Shown: positions 53,314 through 64,000 of the stretch, in pieces
How positions within the stretch are numbered: the stretch's first letter is position 1
Layout of the letters: every line of letters begins with the position of its first letter
DNA from: Sympetrum striolatum
Lineage: Eukaryota > Arthropoda > Insecta > Odonata > Libellulidae
Reading direction: 5' to 3'
NCBI GenBank assembly: GCA_947579665.1
Contig: CANPUZ010000031.1
Span: 992,001-1,056,000, forward strand
DNA: 64,000 bases
Notes under the pieces: generated by a model
Databases searched by the model: none
Seen by the model: only the letters and a program-made list of their open reading frames with translations
What the model was told of the DNA's origin: nothing
Program-made: the position numbers and the translations under genes

Positions 53314-55345
53314 GGCAGTTTTAACCAATATTTCTGTTTGAATTTGCATACGCGGTTAGAGATGGTGTTTTTCTGTTGTGCTGCATACAAAGTATTGCCT
53401 GAAAGACCCGGGTTCGATGCCGGGCGGTAAAAATATCCCCCATATATAATACTATGGGGTATCTTTTCATAATTTTTTTATGCATTTATCGATATGTAAG
53501 GGAGCTCTTGCTTAGATGGAAGATGTATATTAACACTTTGTTTAAGAAAAAAAATAGATAAGACCATGCTGTTCCTGGGTTCGATGCCAGAGCACATTAT
53601 AATTTCTCACATAAGGAGTGTATGTGAAAAGTAGGACGTCGTTTGAGGTAGTTGCACCTAATAGTTTTGCTTGAATTTTCACACATAGTTTGATATGGTT
53701 ATCTTCTGTTTTGCTGCATAGTAAGTACACCAGGAAGACCGGGGTTCGCTGCCAGGCGATTAAATTGCAGCGAATTCTACGAATATTTGGAATCCTTTTT
53801 TTTTTTCTTTTGATGTCCGTCACGATATGATGCCGATATGAAATTAGTGTTGTCGATCTACTTGCAGAATGCAAGCTACATTTTACTCGTATAATAGATA
53901 GATGCTTCTCCGGATTCACTCATGATATACCCAGATACCCAGATAGGATACTAATTCACAGGCTAAACTACTGGCGTCATTGACTCAAAATTTTTACCAC
54001 GTATTGGCCATAACGTGAAACCCCTAGGAAAAAAGCGACTTTGATCCTCAGTGTCATAGGTTCGATTCCAGAGGGGCCCAAAGTCCCGATTTTTCCCGTT
54101 TAAATGCATTACCGTGATTTTCGGGAATAAAAAAAATACTTTCCGGATAGGTAGAGAAAGAAAACTCAAGGAGCCTATATATATGGTAATGATCTATCGA
54201 AATCATAAATGAGTTTTACGGAAAATATCCTAAGTTCGATGCTAGGTCGAGGCAAAAATCGGCCGTTTAAAAAGCATTGTGGCGATTTTTATGATTTTTT
54301 TTGGACCCTTTCCCGATGGCATGGATACTTGAAATTCGGCATGAGGTTGGAGATCATAAATTTAGTTCATAATCAAATTTTTTGTATTCGCTGATGGTCC
54401 TTGGTTCGATCCCAGAGAGCCATTTACATTCCTCAATGCATTTCTTATGGAGATAACGGAGACAAATTTTAGGTACTTCCCGGCATGATATCGATTTAAA
54501 ACATTGCACAAAATAAGATCAAGTCCTTTAAAATCATACTGTGCATTCACAGCGTAAATATATTTCCTGGGTTTGACACCAGGCGTCTCTTATATCAGTA
54601 GTTGATCCGATTTTTAATAATTATTTTGAGCCCTATACCAATAATATAGAAACTTGAAATTCGGCAAATAGATAGAGATCATAATTAACTTTCATGAACA
54701 TGTTTTAGATTTCCAAGATCGTCCTTGGTTCGAATCCAGAGCGCCATTTACAATCCTGAAAAGTAGAACGTCGTTTGAGGCAGTTGCAGCCAATATTTCT
54801 GCTTGAATTTTCATACATAGTTAGAAATGGTGATACACTCATAGGAAGTATTACCAGAAAGACCCGGGTTCGATGCCAGGTGGTAAATATATCTGCCATA
54901 TAAAACACATTGGGATAGGATTTCATTATTTCTTACATGCACTTATCGAAATCCCAGGGAGTTCTTGCTTCGATATTAGATGTGCATTAAGACTCCGTTT
55001 AAGAAAAAAAATAGATAAGACCCTGCTGTTCCTGGGTTCGATGCAAGAGCGTATTAAAATTTCTCTCATAAAAAATATATGGGAAAAGTACGACGTCGTT
55101 GGTGGTAGTTGAAGCCAATATTTCTACTTGAATTTTCACACATAGTTATAGATGGTGATCTTCTTTTGTTCTGCATAGTAAGTTCACCAGGAAGACCTAG
55201 GTTCGTTGCCAGACGGTTTAATTGAGGTGAATTCTAAGAATATTTTCACGCCTTTTTTTTATTTTGAGGACCATCACGATATAGCGCAAATATAAATTTA
55301 GCGTTGTCGATCTGCTTGCAGTATGCAAGCAACATTTTACTCGTA
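53314..55345 (+). repeat. Second-copy right part of C7' and hybrid cassette C8'
   Basis: C7' resumes 53314-53891; the eight-monomer hybrid C8' is 53946-55345. Confidence 0.86.
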
Positions 55346-55394
55346 TATAATAGATATGATATATGAATGAATCCGGAGAAGCATCTATATATAA

Positions 55395-57871
55395 TACGAG
55401 TAAAATGTAGCTTGCATACTGCAAGCAGATCGACAACACTAATTTCATAACGGCATTATATCGGGACGGTCCCGGAAAGGAAAAAAAGGATTAAAATATT
55501 CTTAAAATTGGTTTCAATTTAATCGTCTGGCATCGAGCCCGGGTCTTTTTGGTGAAATTTCTAGGCAGCACATCAGAAGATCATCTTCTCTAAATACGTG
55601 TGAAAATTCAAGCAGAAATATTGGCAGCAACTGCCTCAAACGAAGACCTACTTTTCACGAAAGTTAATAGCTCTCTGGATTCGAACCAAGGACGATCTAG
55701 GAAATAAAAAATGTGTTTTCGAAATGTATCTATAAGTTCTATATATATGCCGAATTTCAAGTTTTAATATTATTGGGAAGGGGTTCAAAATAATTCTTAA
55801 AAATCGGATCATTGACTGATTGTAGAGACGCCTGGTGTCGAACCCTGGACGTATTGGAAGCTGTAAATGCACAAAATGACTTGCTAGGACTTGATCTAAT
55901 TTCATACGAAGTTTGAAGTCGATATCATACCGGGAAGTACCTAAAATGTATTTCCGTTATCCCCATAAGAAATGAATTGTGGAGTGCAAATGGCCCTCTG
56001 GGATCGAACCAAGGACCCTCAACGAATATAATTTATTACTACCCCCATGCCAAATTTCAAGTTTCCACGCATTCGGAAAGGGGTCCAAAAAAAATCTTAA
56101 AAATCGCCACAACGCATTTTAAACGGCCGATTTTTGCCCCGACCTAGCATCGAACCCATGATATTTTCCGTTAAACCAATTTATGTTTTCGATAGATCAT
56201 ATTCTTATATATAGGCTCCTTGAGTTTTAATTCTCTACCTATACGGGAAGTATTTTTTTTTAATTCCCGAAAATCAAATCAATGCATTTAAACGGGAAAA
56301 ATCGGGACTTTGGGGCCCTCTGGAATCGAACCCATGACACTGAGGTTAAAAATCGCAATTTTTCTGGAGGTTATACGTTATGGCCAATATGTCGTAAAAA
56401 TATCAAGCCATTGACGCTAGTGGTTTAGCCTGTGACTTTGTATCCTCTATATATATATATATATATATATATGAATATATATATATCTATTATATACGAG
56501 TAAAATGTAGCTTGCATACTGCAAGCAGATCGACAACACTAATTTCATGTCGGCATCATATCGGGAAGGCCGTCAAAAGAAAAAAAAATGGATTGAAAAT
56601 ATTCTGATTATTCACTGCAATTTATTCATCCGGCATCGAACCCGGGTCTTCCTGGTGATACTTACTATGCAGCACAATAGAAGATCACCATCTCTAACTA
56701 TCTGTGAAAATTCAATCAGATATATTATCTGCAACTGCCTCAAACAACGACCTACTTTTCCCTTATATTTCTTATGAGAGAAATGTTAATGTGCTCTGGC
56801 ATCGAACCCAGGAATAGTTCGGTCTTCTGCAAACTGTTTTCTTAAACCAGTTTTAACCATACATCTTCCAGCCAAGCACGAACTTCCTATCATTTCGATA
56901 AGTGCATCAAAAAATAATGAAATACTAACCCTATGTATTTTAAACGGGAGACATATTTACCGCCCGGCATCGAACCCGGGTCTTTCTGGTTAAAAGTTCC
57001 TATGCAACATAATAGAAGATATTAATCTTTAACTATGTGCGAAAATTCAAGCAGAAATATTTGCTGCAACTGCCTCAATCGAAGTCTTACTTTTCCCTTA
57101 TATTCCTTATGAGAGAAATGTTAATGTGCTCTGGCATCGAACCCAGGAATATTACGGTCTTATGAAATTGTTTTTCTTAAACCAATTCTCACCTAACACA
57201 TTCCGGCTAAGCACGAATTTCCTATTATTTCGAGAAGTGCGTCAAAAAAAATAATGAAAAACAGCTCCCATGTAAAGGGCAGTTATTTGCATCGTCCTAG
57301 CATCGAACCTAGGATATTTTTTGTAAAAGTCATTAATGTTTTCGAAAGTCCAAGACCATAAGTATAGGCACCTTGAGTTTTATTTCTCTACCTATCCGGA
57401 AAGTATTTTTTAAAAATTCCCGAAAATCACGGCAATGCATTTAAACGGGAAAAATCGGGACTTTGGGGCCCTCTGGAATCGAACCTATGACACTGAGGAT
57501 CAAAGTCGCTTTTTTCCTGAGGGTTTCACGTTATGGCCAATACGTCATAAAAATTTCAAGGCAATGACGCTTGTAGTTTAGGCTGTGAATTTGTATCCTA
57601 TCTATATAGCTATATAGCTATATATATGAATGAATCCGGAGAAGCATCTATATATAACGAGTAAAATGTAGCTTGCATACTGCAAGCAGATCGACAATAC
57701 TAATTTCATATCGGCATCATATTGGGACGGTCCTCAAAAGAAAAAAAAGGATTGAAATTTTTCTTAAAATTCGCTGAAATTTCATCGTCTGGCATCGAAC
57801 CCGGATCTTACTGGTGAACTTACTATGTAGCACAATAGAAGATCACCATCTCTAACTATGTGTGAAAATTT
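55395..57871 (-). repeat. Second-copy reverse cassettes C9'-C11'
   Basis: 55395-56445, 56495-57598 and truncated 57657-57871. Same order and truncation as in copy 1. Confidence 0.86.
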
Positions 57872-59395
57872 GACTTTTAGGAATTATTTTGAAACCTTTC
57901 CCAATAATATAGAAACTTGAAATTCTGCATATAGATAGAGATCATTAATAACTTTCTGAAACATCTTTTAGATTTCCAAGATCGTCCTTGGTTCGAGTCC
58001 CGAGAGCCATTTACAATCGTGAAAATTATAACGTCTTTTGAAGCAGTTGTAGCCAATATTTCTGTTCGAATTTTCATACATAGTTAGAGATGGTGATCTT
58101 CTATAGTGCTGCACAGTAAGTTCACCAGTAAGACCCGGGTTCGATGCCAGACGATGAAATTTCAGCGAATTTTAAGAAAAATTTCAATCTTTTTTTTTCT
58201 TTTGAGGACCGTCCCGATATGATGCCGATATGAAATTAGTATTGCCGATCTGCTTGCAGTATGCAAGCTACATTTTACTCGTACCTATATACACACTCAC
58301 TCATTCATTCATTCATAGGGCATCAAAAGTCTAAGCATGTTCCACAAGTGCCACTGACTTGAAATTTTTACGACATATTGGCCATATCGTGTAACCTCCA
58401 GAAAAAATCCGACTTTGAACCTCAGTGTCATGGGTTCGATTCCAGAGGGCCACAAAGTCCCGATTTTCTCCATAAGGATATATGGTGAAGATTTTCGAAA
58501 ATTGTTTTGAGGCACTTCTCGGAAAGGTAGAGAGTTGAAATTCAAGGGATAGCTAGATGCCGTGGATATCCAACGAAAATAAAAAGACATCGCCGAACAT
58601 GGTCCATGGTTCGATGCTAGGTCGGGGCAAAAATCGGCCGTTTAAAATGCATTGTGGCGATTTTGAAGATTTTTTTTGGATCCTTTCCCGATAACATAGA
58701 TACTTGAAACTCGGCACGTGGATAGATATCATGAATATGTTTCATAATCAAATTTTTTATATTCGCTGATGGTCCTTGGTTCGATCCCAGAGGGCCATTT
58801 GCATTTCTCAATGCATTTCTTACGGAGATAACGGAAACAAAATTAAGGTACTTCCCGGCATGCTATCGACTTCAAACTTTGCATGATAGAAGAGCATGTC
58901 TTTACAAATCAAACTGTGCATTCACAGCTTACAATATTTCTAGGGTTCGACACCAGGTGTCTCTGTAATCAGAAGTTGATACGATTTTTAGGAATTATTT
59001 TGAAAACTTTCCCAATAATATAGAAACTTGAAATTCGGCATATAGATAGAGATCATGAATAACTTTCAGAAACATATTTTAGATTTCCAAGATCGTCCTT
59101 AGTTCGAATCCAGAGAGCCATTTACATTCGTGAAAATTAGAACGTCTTTTGAGGCAGTTGTAGCCAATATTTCTGCTTGAATTTTCACACATATTTAGAG
59201 ACGGTGATCTTCTATTGTGCTGCATAGTAATATACCAGTAAGACCCGGGTTCGATGCCAGACGATAAAATTGCAGCGAATTTTAAGAATATTTTGAATCA
59301 TTTTTTTGTTCTTTTGAGAACCGTCCCGATAAGATGCCGATATGAAATTAGTATTGCCGATCTGCTTGCAGTATGCAAGCTACTTTTTACTCGTA
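57872..59395 (+). repeat. Second-copy forward cassettes C12'-C13'
   Basis: Truncated 57872-58283 and complete 58316-59395. The spacer palindrome follows at 59413-59463. Confidence 0.86.
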
Positions 59396-59467
59396 TATAT
59401 ATATATATAGGTATATCCGGAGAAACGTCTATATATAATAGATATAGACGTTTCTCCGGATATCTAT

Positions 59468-62400
59468 TACGAGTGCAATGTAGCTTGCATACTGCAAGCA
59501 GATAGGTAATATTATTTTATTTCGGCATCATATCGAGACAGTCCTTAAAAGAAAAAAAAAAAGAATTGAAAATATTTTTAAAATTCGCTTCAATTTTTGC
59601 GTCTTGCATCGAACCCGGGTCTTCCTGGTGAACTTACTAAGAGGCACAATAGAAGATCACTATATCTAACTACGTGTGAAAATTCAAGCAGAAATATTTG
59701 CTACAACTGCCTCAAACGACGTTCTACTTTTCACGAATGTAAATGGCTCTCTGGATTCGAACCAAGGACGATCGTGGGAATCTAGAACATGTTCCGGAAA
59801 TGTATCTATAATTTCTATCTGCATGCTGAATTTCAAGTTTCTATATAATTGGGAAATGGTTCCAAAAAATTCTTAAAAATCCGATCATTTACTGATTGTA
59901 GAGACGCCTGGTGGTGAAACAAGGAAACATTGGTAGATGTGAATTCACAGGTGGATTAGTAATGAATTGATCTTATCTTATGCAACGTTTCAAGTAGATA
60001 TAATATCGGGAAGCACCTAAAATGTGTTTCCGTAATCTCCATAAGAAATGCAAGTAGGAATGTAAATGGCCCTCTGGGATCGAACCAAGGACCATATGGG
60101 AATATGTAAAATTTGATTATGAAATATAATTATGATATCTAACCTCATGCCGGATATAAAGTTTCTATGCCATCGGAAAAGGGTTCAAAAAAAATCTTAA
60201 AAATCGCCGCAATGCATTTTAAACGGCCAATTTTTGCCCCGTCCTAGCAACGAACCTAGGATAATATTCGTAGATGTCTTCATGGTTTTCTTTGTATATG
60301 GGGGGCATCTAGCGATCCCTCGAGTTTCAACTCTCTCCTTTTCCGGGAAGTGCCTCAAATAAATTTTCGAAAATCCCCGCCATGTAATCTTATGGAGAAA
60401 ATCGCGACTTTGGGGCCTTCTGGAATCGAACCCATGACACTGAGGTTCAAAGTCGGCTTTTTCCTGAAGGTTACACGTTATGGCCAATATATCGTTAAAA
60501 TTTCAAGGCATTGGCACTTGTGGAACATGGTTAGAATTTTGATCCCCTATGAATGTATATATCTATTATATATAGACGTTTCTCCGGATATCTATTACGA
60601 GTGCAATGTAGCTTGCATACTGCAAGCAGATCGGCAATATTTTATTTCGGCATCATATCGAGACGGTCCTCAAAAGAAAAAAAAAAGGATTGAAAATATT
60701 CTTAAAATTCGCTTCAATTTTAGCGTCTTGCATCGAACCAGGGTCATCCTGGTGAACTTACTAAGCGGCACAATAGAAGATAACTATATCTAACTATGTG
60801 TGAAAATTCAAGCAGAAATATTTGCTACAACTGCTTCAAATGACGTTCTACTTTTCAAGAATACAAATGGCTCTCTGGATTCGAACCAAGGACGATCGTG
60901 GGAATCTAGAACATGTTCCTGAAATGTTTCAATAATCTCTATCTGTATGCTGAATTTCAAGTTTCTATATAATTGGGAAATGGTTTCAAAAAATTCTTAA
61001 AAATCGGATCATTTACTGATTGTAGAGACGCCTGGTGGTGAAACCAGGTAACATTGGTAGCTGTGAATTCACAGTTTGATTAGTAATGATTTGATCTTAT
61101 CTTATGCAAAGTTTGAAGTAGATATAATATCGGGAAGCACCTAAAATGTGTTTCCGTAATCTCCATAAGAAATGCATTGAGGAATGTAAATGGCCCTCTG
61201 GGATCGAACCAAGGACCATAAGGGGATATGTAAAATTTGATTATGAAATATAATTATGATATCTAACGCCATGCCGAATTTCAAGTTTCTATGCCATCGG
61301 AAAAGGGTTCAAAAAAAATCTTAAAAATCGCCGCAATACATTTTAAACGGCCGATTTTTGCCCCGACCTAGCATCGAACCAAGGATAATCTTCGTAGATG
61401 TCTTTATGGTTTCCTTTTGATATGCGCGGCATCTAGCGATCCCTCGAGTTTCAACTCTCTCCTTTCCCGGGAAGTGCCTCAAATAAATTTTCGAAAATCC
61501 CCGCCATGTTATCTTATGGGGAAAATCGCGACTTATGGGCCTTCTGGAATCGAACCCATGAGACCGAGGTTCAAAGTCGGCTTTTTCCTGGAGGTTACAC
61601 GTTATGGCCAATATGTCGTAAAAATTTCAAGGCATTGGCACTTGTGGAACATGGTTATAATTTTGATCCCCTATGAATGTATATATATACGAGTAAAATG
61701 TTGCTTGCATACTGCAAGCAGATCGGCAACACTATTTTTATGTCGGCATCATATCGGGACGGCCATCAAAAGAAAAAAATGATTTGAAATTTTTCTTAGA
61801 ATTCGCTGAAATTCCATCGTCTGGCATCGAACCCGGGTCTTTACTGTGATCTTACTATGCAGCACAATAGAAAATCACCATCTCTAACCATGTGTGAAAA
61901 TTCAAGCAGAAATATGGGCTACAACTGCCTCAAAAGACGTTTTAATTTCCACGAATTTAAATGGCTCTCTGGATTCGAACTAAGGACGATCTCGGAAATA
62001 TAAAAAATGTTTCTGAAAGTTACTTATGATGTCTATCTATATGCCGAATTTCAAGTTTCTATATTATTGGTAAAGGTTTCAAAATAATTCCTAAAAGTCG
62101 GATCAACTTCTGATTGCAGAGACACCTGGTGTTGAACCCAGGACACATTGATAGCTGTGAATGCACTGTTTGATTTGTTTGGACTTGATCTTTCTCTATG
62201 CAATGTTTGAAGTCGTTATCGTGCCGGGAATTACCTAAAATTTGTTTCCGTTATCTCCGTAAGATATGCATTGAGGAATTTAAATGTCCCTCTGGGATCG
62301 AACCAAGGACCACCATCGGGTATGTAAAATTCGATTATGATATATTTTTATAGTATCCAACCTCATACCGAATTTTAAGTTTCTATGCCATCGGAAAAGG

Positions 62401-64000
62401 GTCCAAAAAATCTTAAAAATCGCCACAATGCATTTTAAACGGCCTATTTTTGCCCCGACCTAGCATCGAACCAAGGATAATATTCGTGGATGTCTTTATG
62501 GTTTTCTTTAGATATGCACGGCATCTATCGATCCCTTGAATTTCAAATCTCTCCTTTTCCGGGAAGTGCCTCAAAAAAATTTTCGAAAATCCCCGCCATG
62601 TAATCTTATGGGGAAAATCGCGACTTTGGGGGCTTCTGGAATCGAACCCATGACACCGAGGTTCAAAGTCGGCTTTTTCCTGGAGGTTACACGTCATGGG
62701 CATAACGTCGTAAAAATTTCAAGACGGTGGCTCTTGTGGAACATGGTTAGAATTTTGATCCCCTATGAATGAATAAATGAATGAATGAATGAGTGAGTGT
62801 GTATATAGGTACGAGTAAAATGTTGCTTGCATACTGCAAGCAGATCGACAACACTAATTTCATATCGGCATTATATCGGGACGGTCCTCAAAAGAAAAAA
62901 AAAAGGATTTAATTGGTTCTTAAAATTCGCTGAAATTTCATCGTCTGGCATCGAACCCGGGTCTTACTGGTAAACCCTCTATGAAACACAATAGAAGATC
63001 ACCATCTGTAACTATGTGTGAAAATTCAAGCAGAAATAATGGCTACAACTGCCTCAAAAGACGTTCTAATTTTCACGAATGTAAATGGCTCTCGGGACTT
63101 GAACCAAGGACGATCTTGGAAATCTTAAACATGTTTCTGAAAGTTACTTATGATGTCTATCTATATGCCGAATTTCAAGTTTCTATATTATTGGGAAAGG
63201 TTTCAAAATAATTCCTAAAAATCGGATCAACTTCTGATTGCAGGGACACCTGGTGTCGAACCCAGGACATATTGTAAGCTGTGAATGCACAGTTTGATTT
63301 GTATAACTTTGCTCTTGTGTCATGCCAAGTTTGAAGTCGATAGCATGACGGGAAGTACCTAAATTTTGTTTCCGTTATCTCCGTAAGAAATGCATTGAGA
63401 AGTGCAAATGGCCCTCTGGGATCGAACCAAGGACCATCAGCGAACATAAAAAAATCAATTATGAAATATATTCATGATATCTAACCTCATGCCGAATTTC
63501 AAGTTTCCATGCCATCGGCAAATGGTCCAAATAAAATCTTAAAAATCGCCGCAATGTATTTTAAACGGCCGATTTTTGCCCCGACCTAGCATCGAACCAT
63601 GGACAATATTCGAAGATGTCTTTTTGATTTTCGTTAGATATCCACGGCTTCTAGCGATCCCTCGAATTTCAACTCTCTACCTTTCCGGGAAGTGCTTCAA
63701 AAAAATTTTCGAAAATCTTCACCGTGTATCCTTATGGAGAAAATCGGGACTTTGGGGCCTTCTGGAATCGAACCCATGACACCGAGGTTCAAGGTCAGCT
63801 TTTTCCTGGAGGTTACACGTTATGGCCAATACGTCGTAAAAATTTCAAGTCGTTGGCACTTGTAGAACATGGTTAGAATTTTGATCCCCTATATATAACT
63901 TATATATATATAGGTACGAGTAAAATGTTGCTTGCATACTGCAAGCAGATCGACAACACTAATTTCATATTGGCATCATATCGGGACGGACATCAAAAGA
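59468..64000 (-). repeat. Second-copy reverse cassettes C14'-C18' (run off window)
   Basis: 59468-60548, 60596-61672, 61688-62764, 62810-63890 and the start of a type 2 cassette at 63915. From 62740 the sequence is the start of the 2.8-kb unit; whether it is triplicated here too lies beyond the window. Base 60281 is C where copy 1 has T (20350). Confidence 0.86.

Overview
This is a stretch of a eukaryotic, probably arthropod, genome made almost entirely of repetitive DNA. No host protein-coding gene, rRNA or complete tRNA gene is supported. The only real protein-coding genes belong to a BEL/Pao LTR retrotransposon on the minus strand. It appears twice because it lies inside a large duplication. 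The arthropod assignment is an inference from this BEL/Pao type and from the AT-rich, microsatellite-laden background. The species cannot be read from the sequence.

Background. About 51 of the 64 kb is a nested array of 'cassettes', mostly 1.08-1.10 kb long. A full cassette starts after a microsatellite (GGATACAAATTCACAG... or AGGGGATCAAAATTC...). It holds six diverged monomers of about 148-177 bp and ends with the hairpin GCTTGCA-GTA-TGCAAGC, followed about 15 bp later by ...TTTTACTCGTA. Each monomer carries one motif matching the tRNA T-arm / Pol III B-box (GGTTCGANNC). B-box spacing is constant in the cassettes measured: 176/170/166/157/148 bp in type 1 and about 177/171/166/167/165 bp in type 2. 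Cassettes are separated by short TA-, GATA- or GAAT-rich spacers that often contain CCGGAGAAGC(A/G)TC, singly or as palindromes. Orientation changes in blocks: forward 1-4604, reverse 4615-5529, forward 5530-15414, reverse 15464-17940, forward 17941-19464, reverse 19537-30703, forward 30826-39975. After that the pattern restarts.

Large-scale structure. Bases 1-24069 recur at 39932-64000 with a constant offset of 39,931 bp. No net length change was seen, even across a (TA)n tract of about 97 bp, and I spotted five substitutions by eye. Inside the first unit a 2,809-bp segment is present three times in tandem (22809-30777), with a perfect 22-bp-arm palindrome at each junction.

Retrotransposon. 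The element at 7169-13382 (copy 47100-53313) has 291-bp LTRs beginning TG and ending CA, a 5-bp target duplication (GGCAG), a tRNA-Tyr-like primer site, a gag frame, and a pol frame with zinc knuckles, protease, RT, RNase H, integrase and a C-terminal domain. Gag and pol are in the same frame, separated by a single TAG. It inserted into a type 2 cassette before the 40-kb duplication occurred.

Interpretation. The cassettes look like either a non-autonomous mobile family (3' hairpin, microsatellite flanks and internal tandem monomers recall Helentron-associated elements) or a satellite higher-order repeat. The regular B-box in every monomer, with oligo-T runs on the same strand downstream of several of them, is the feature most likely to be functionally new.
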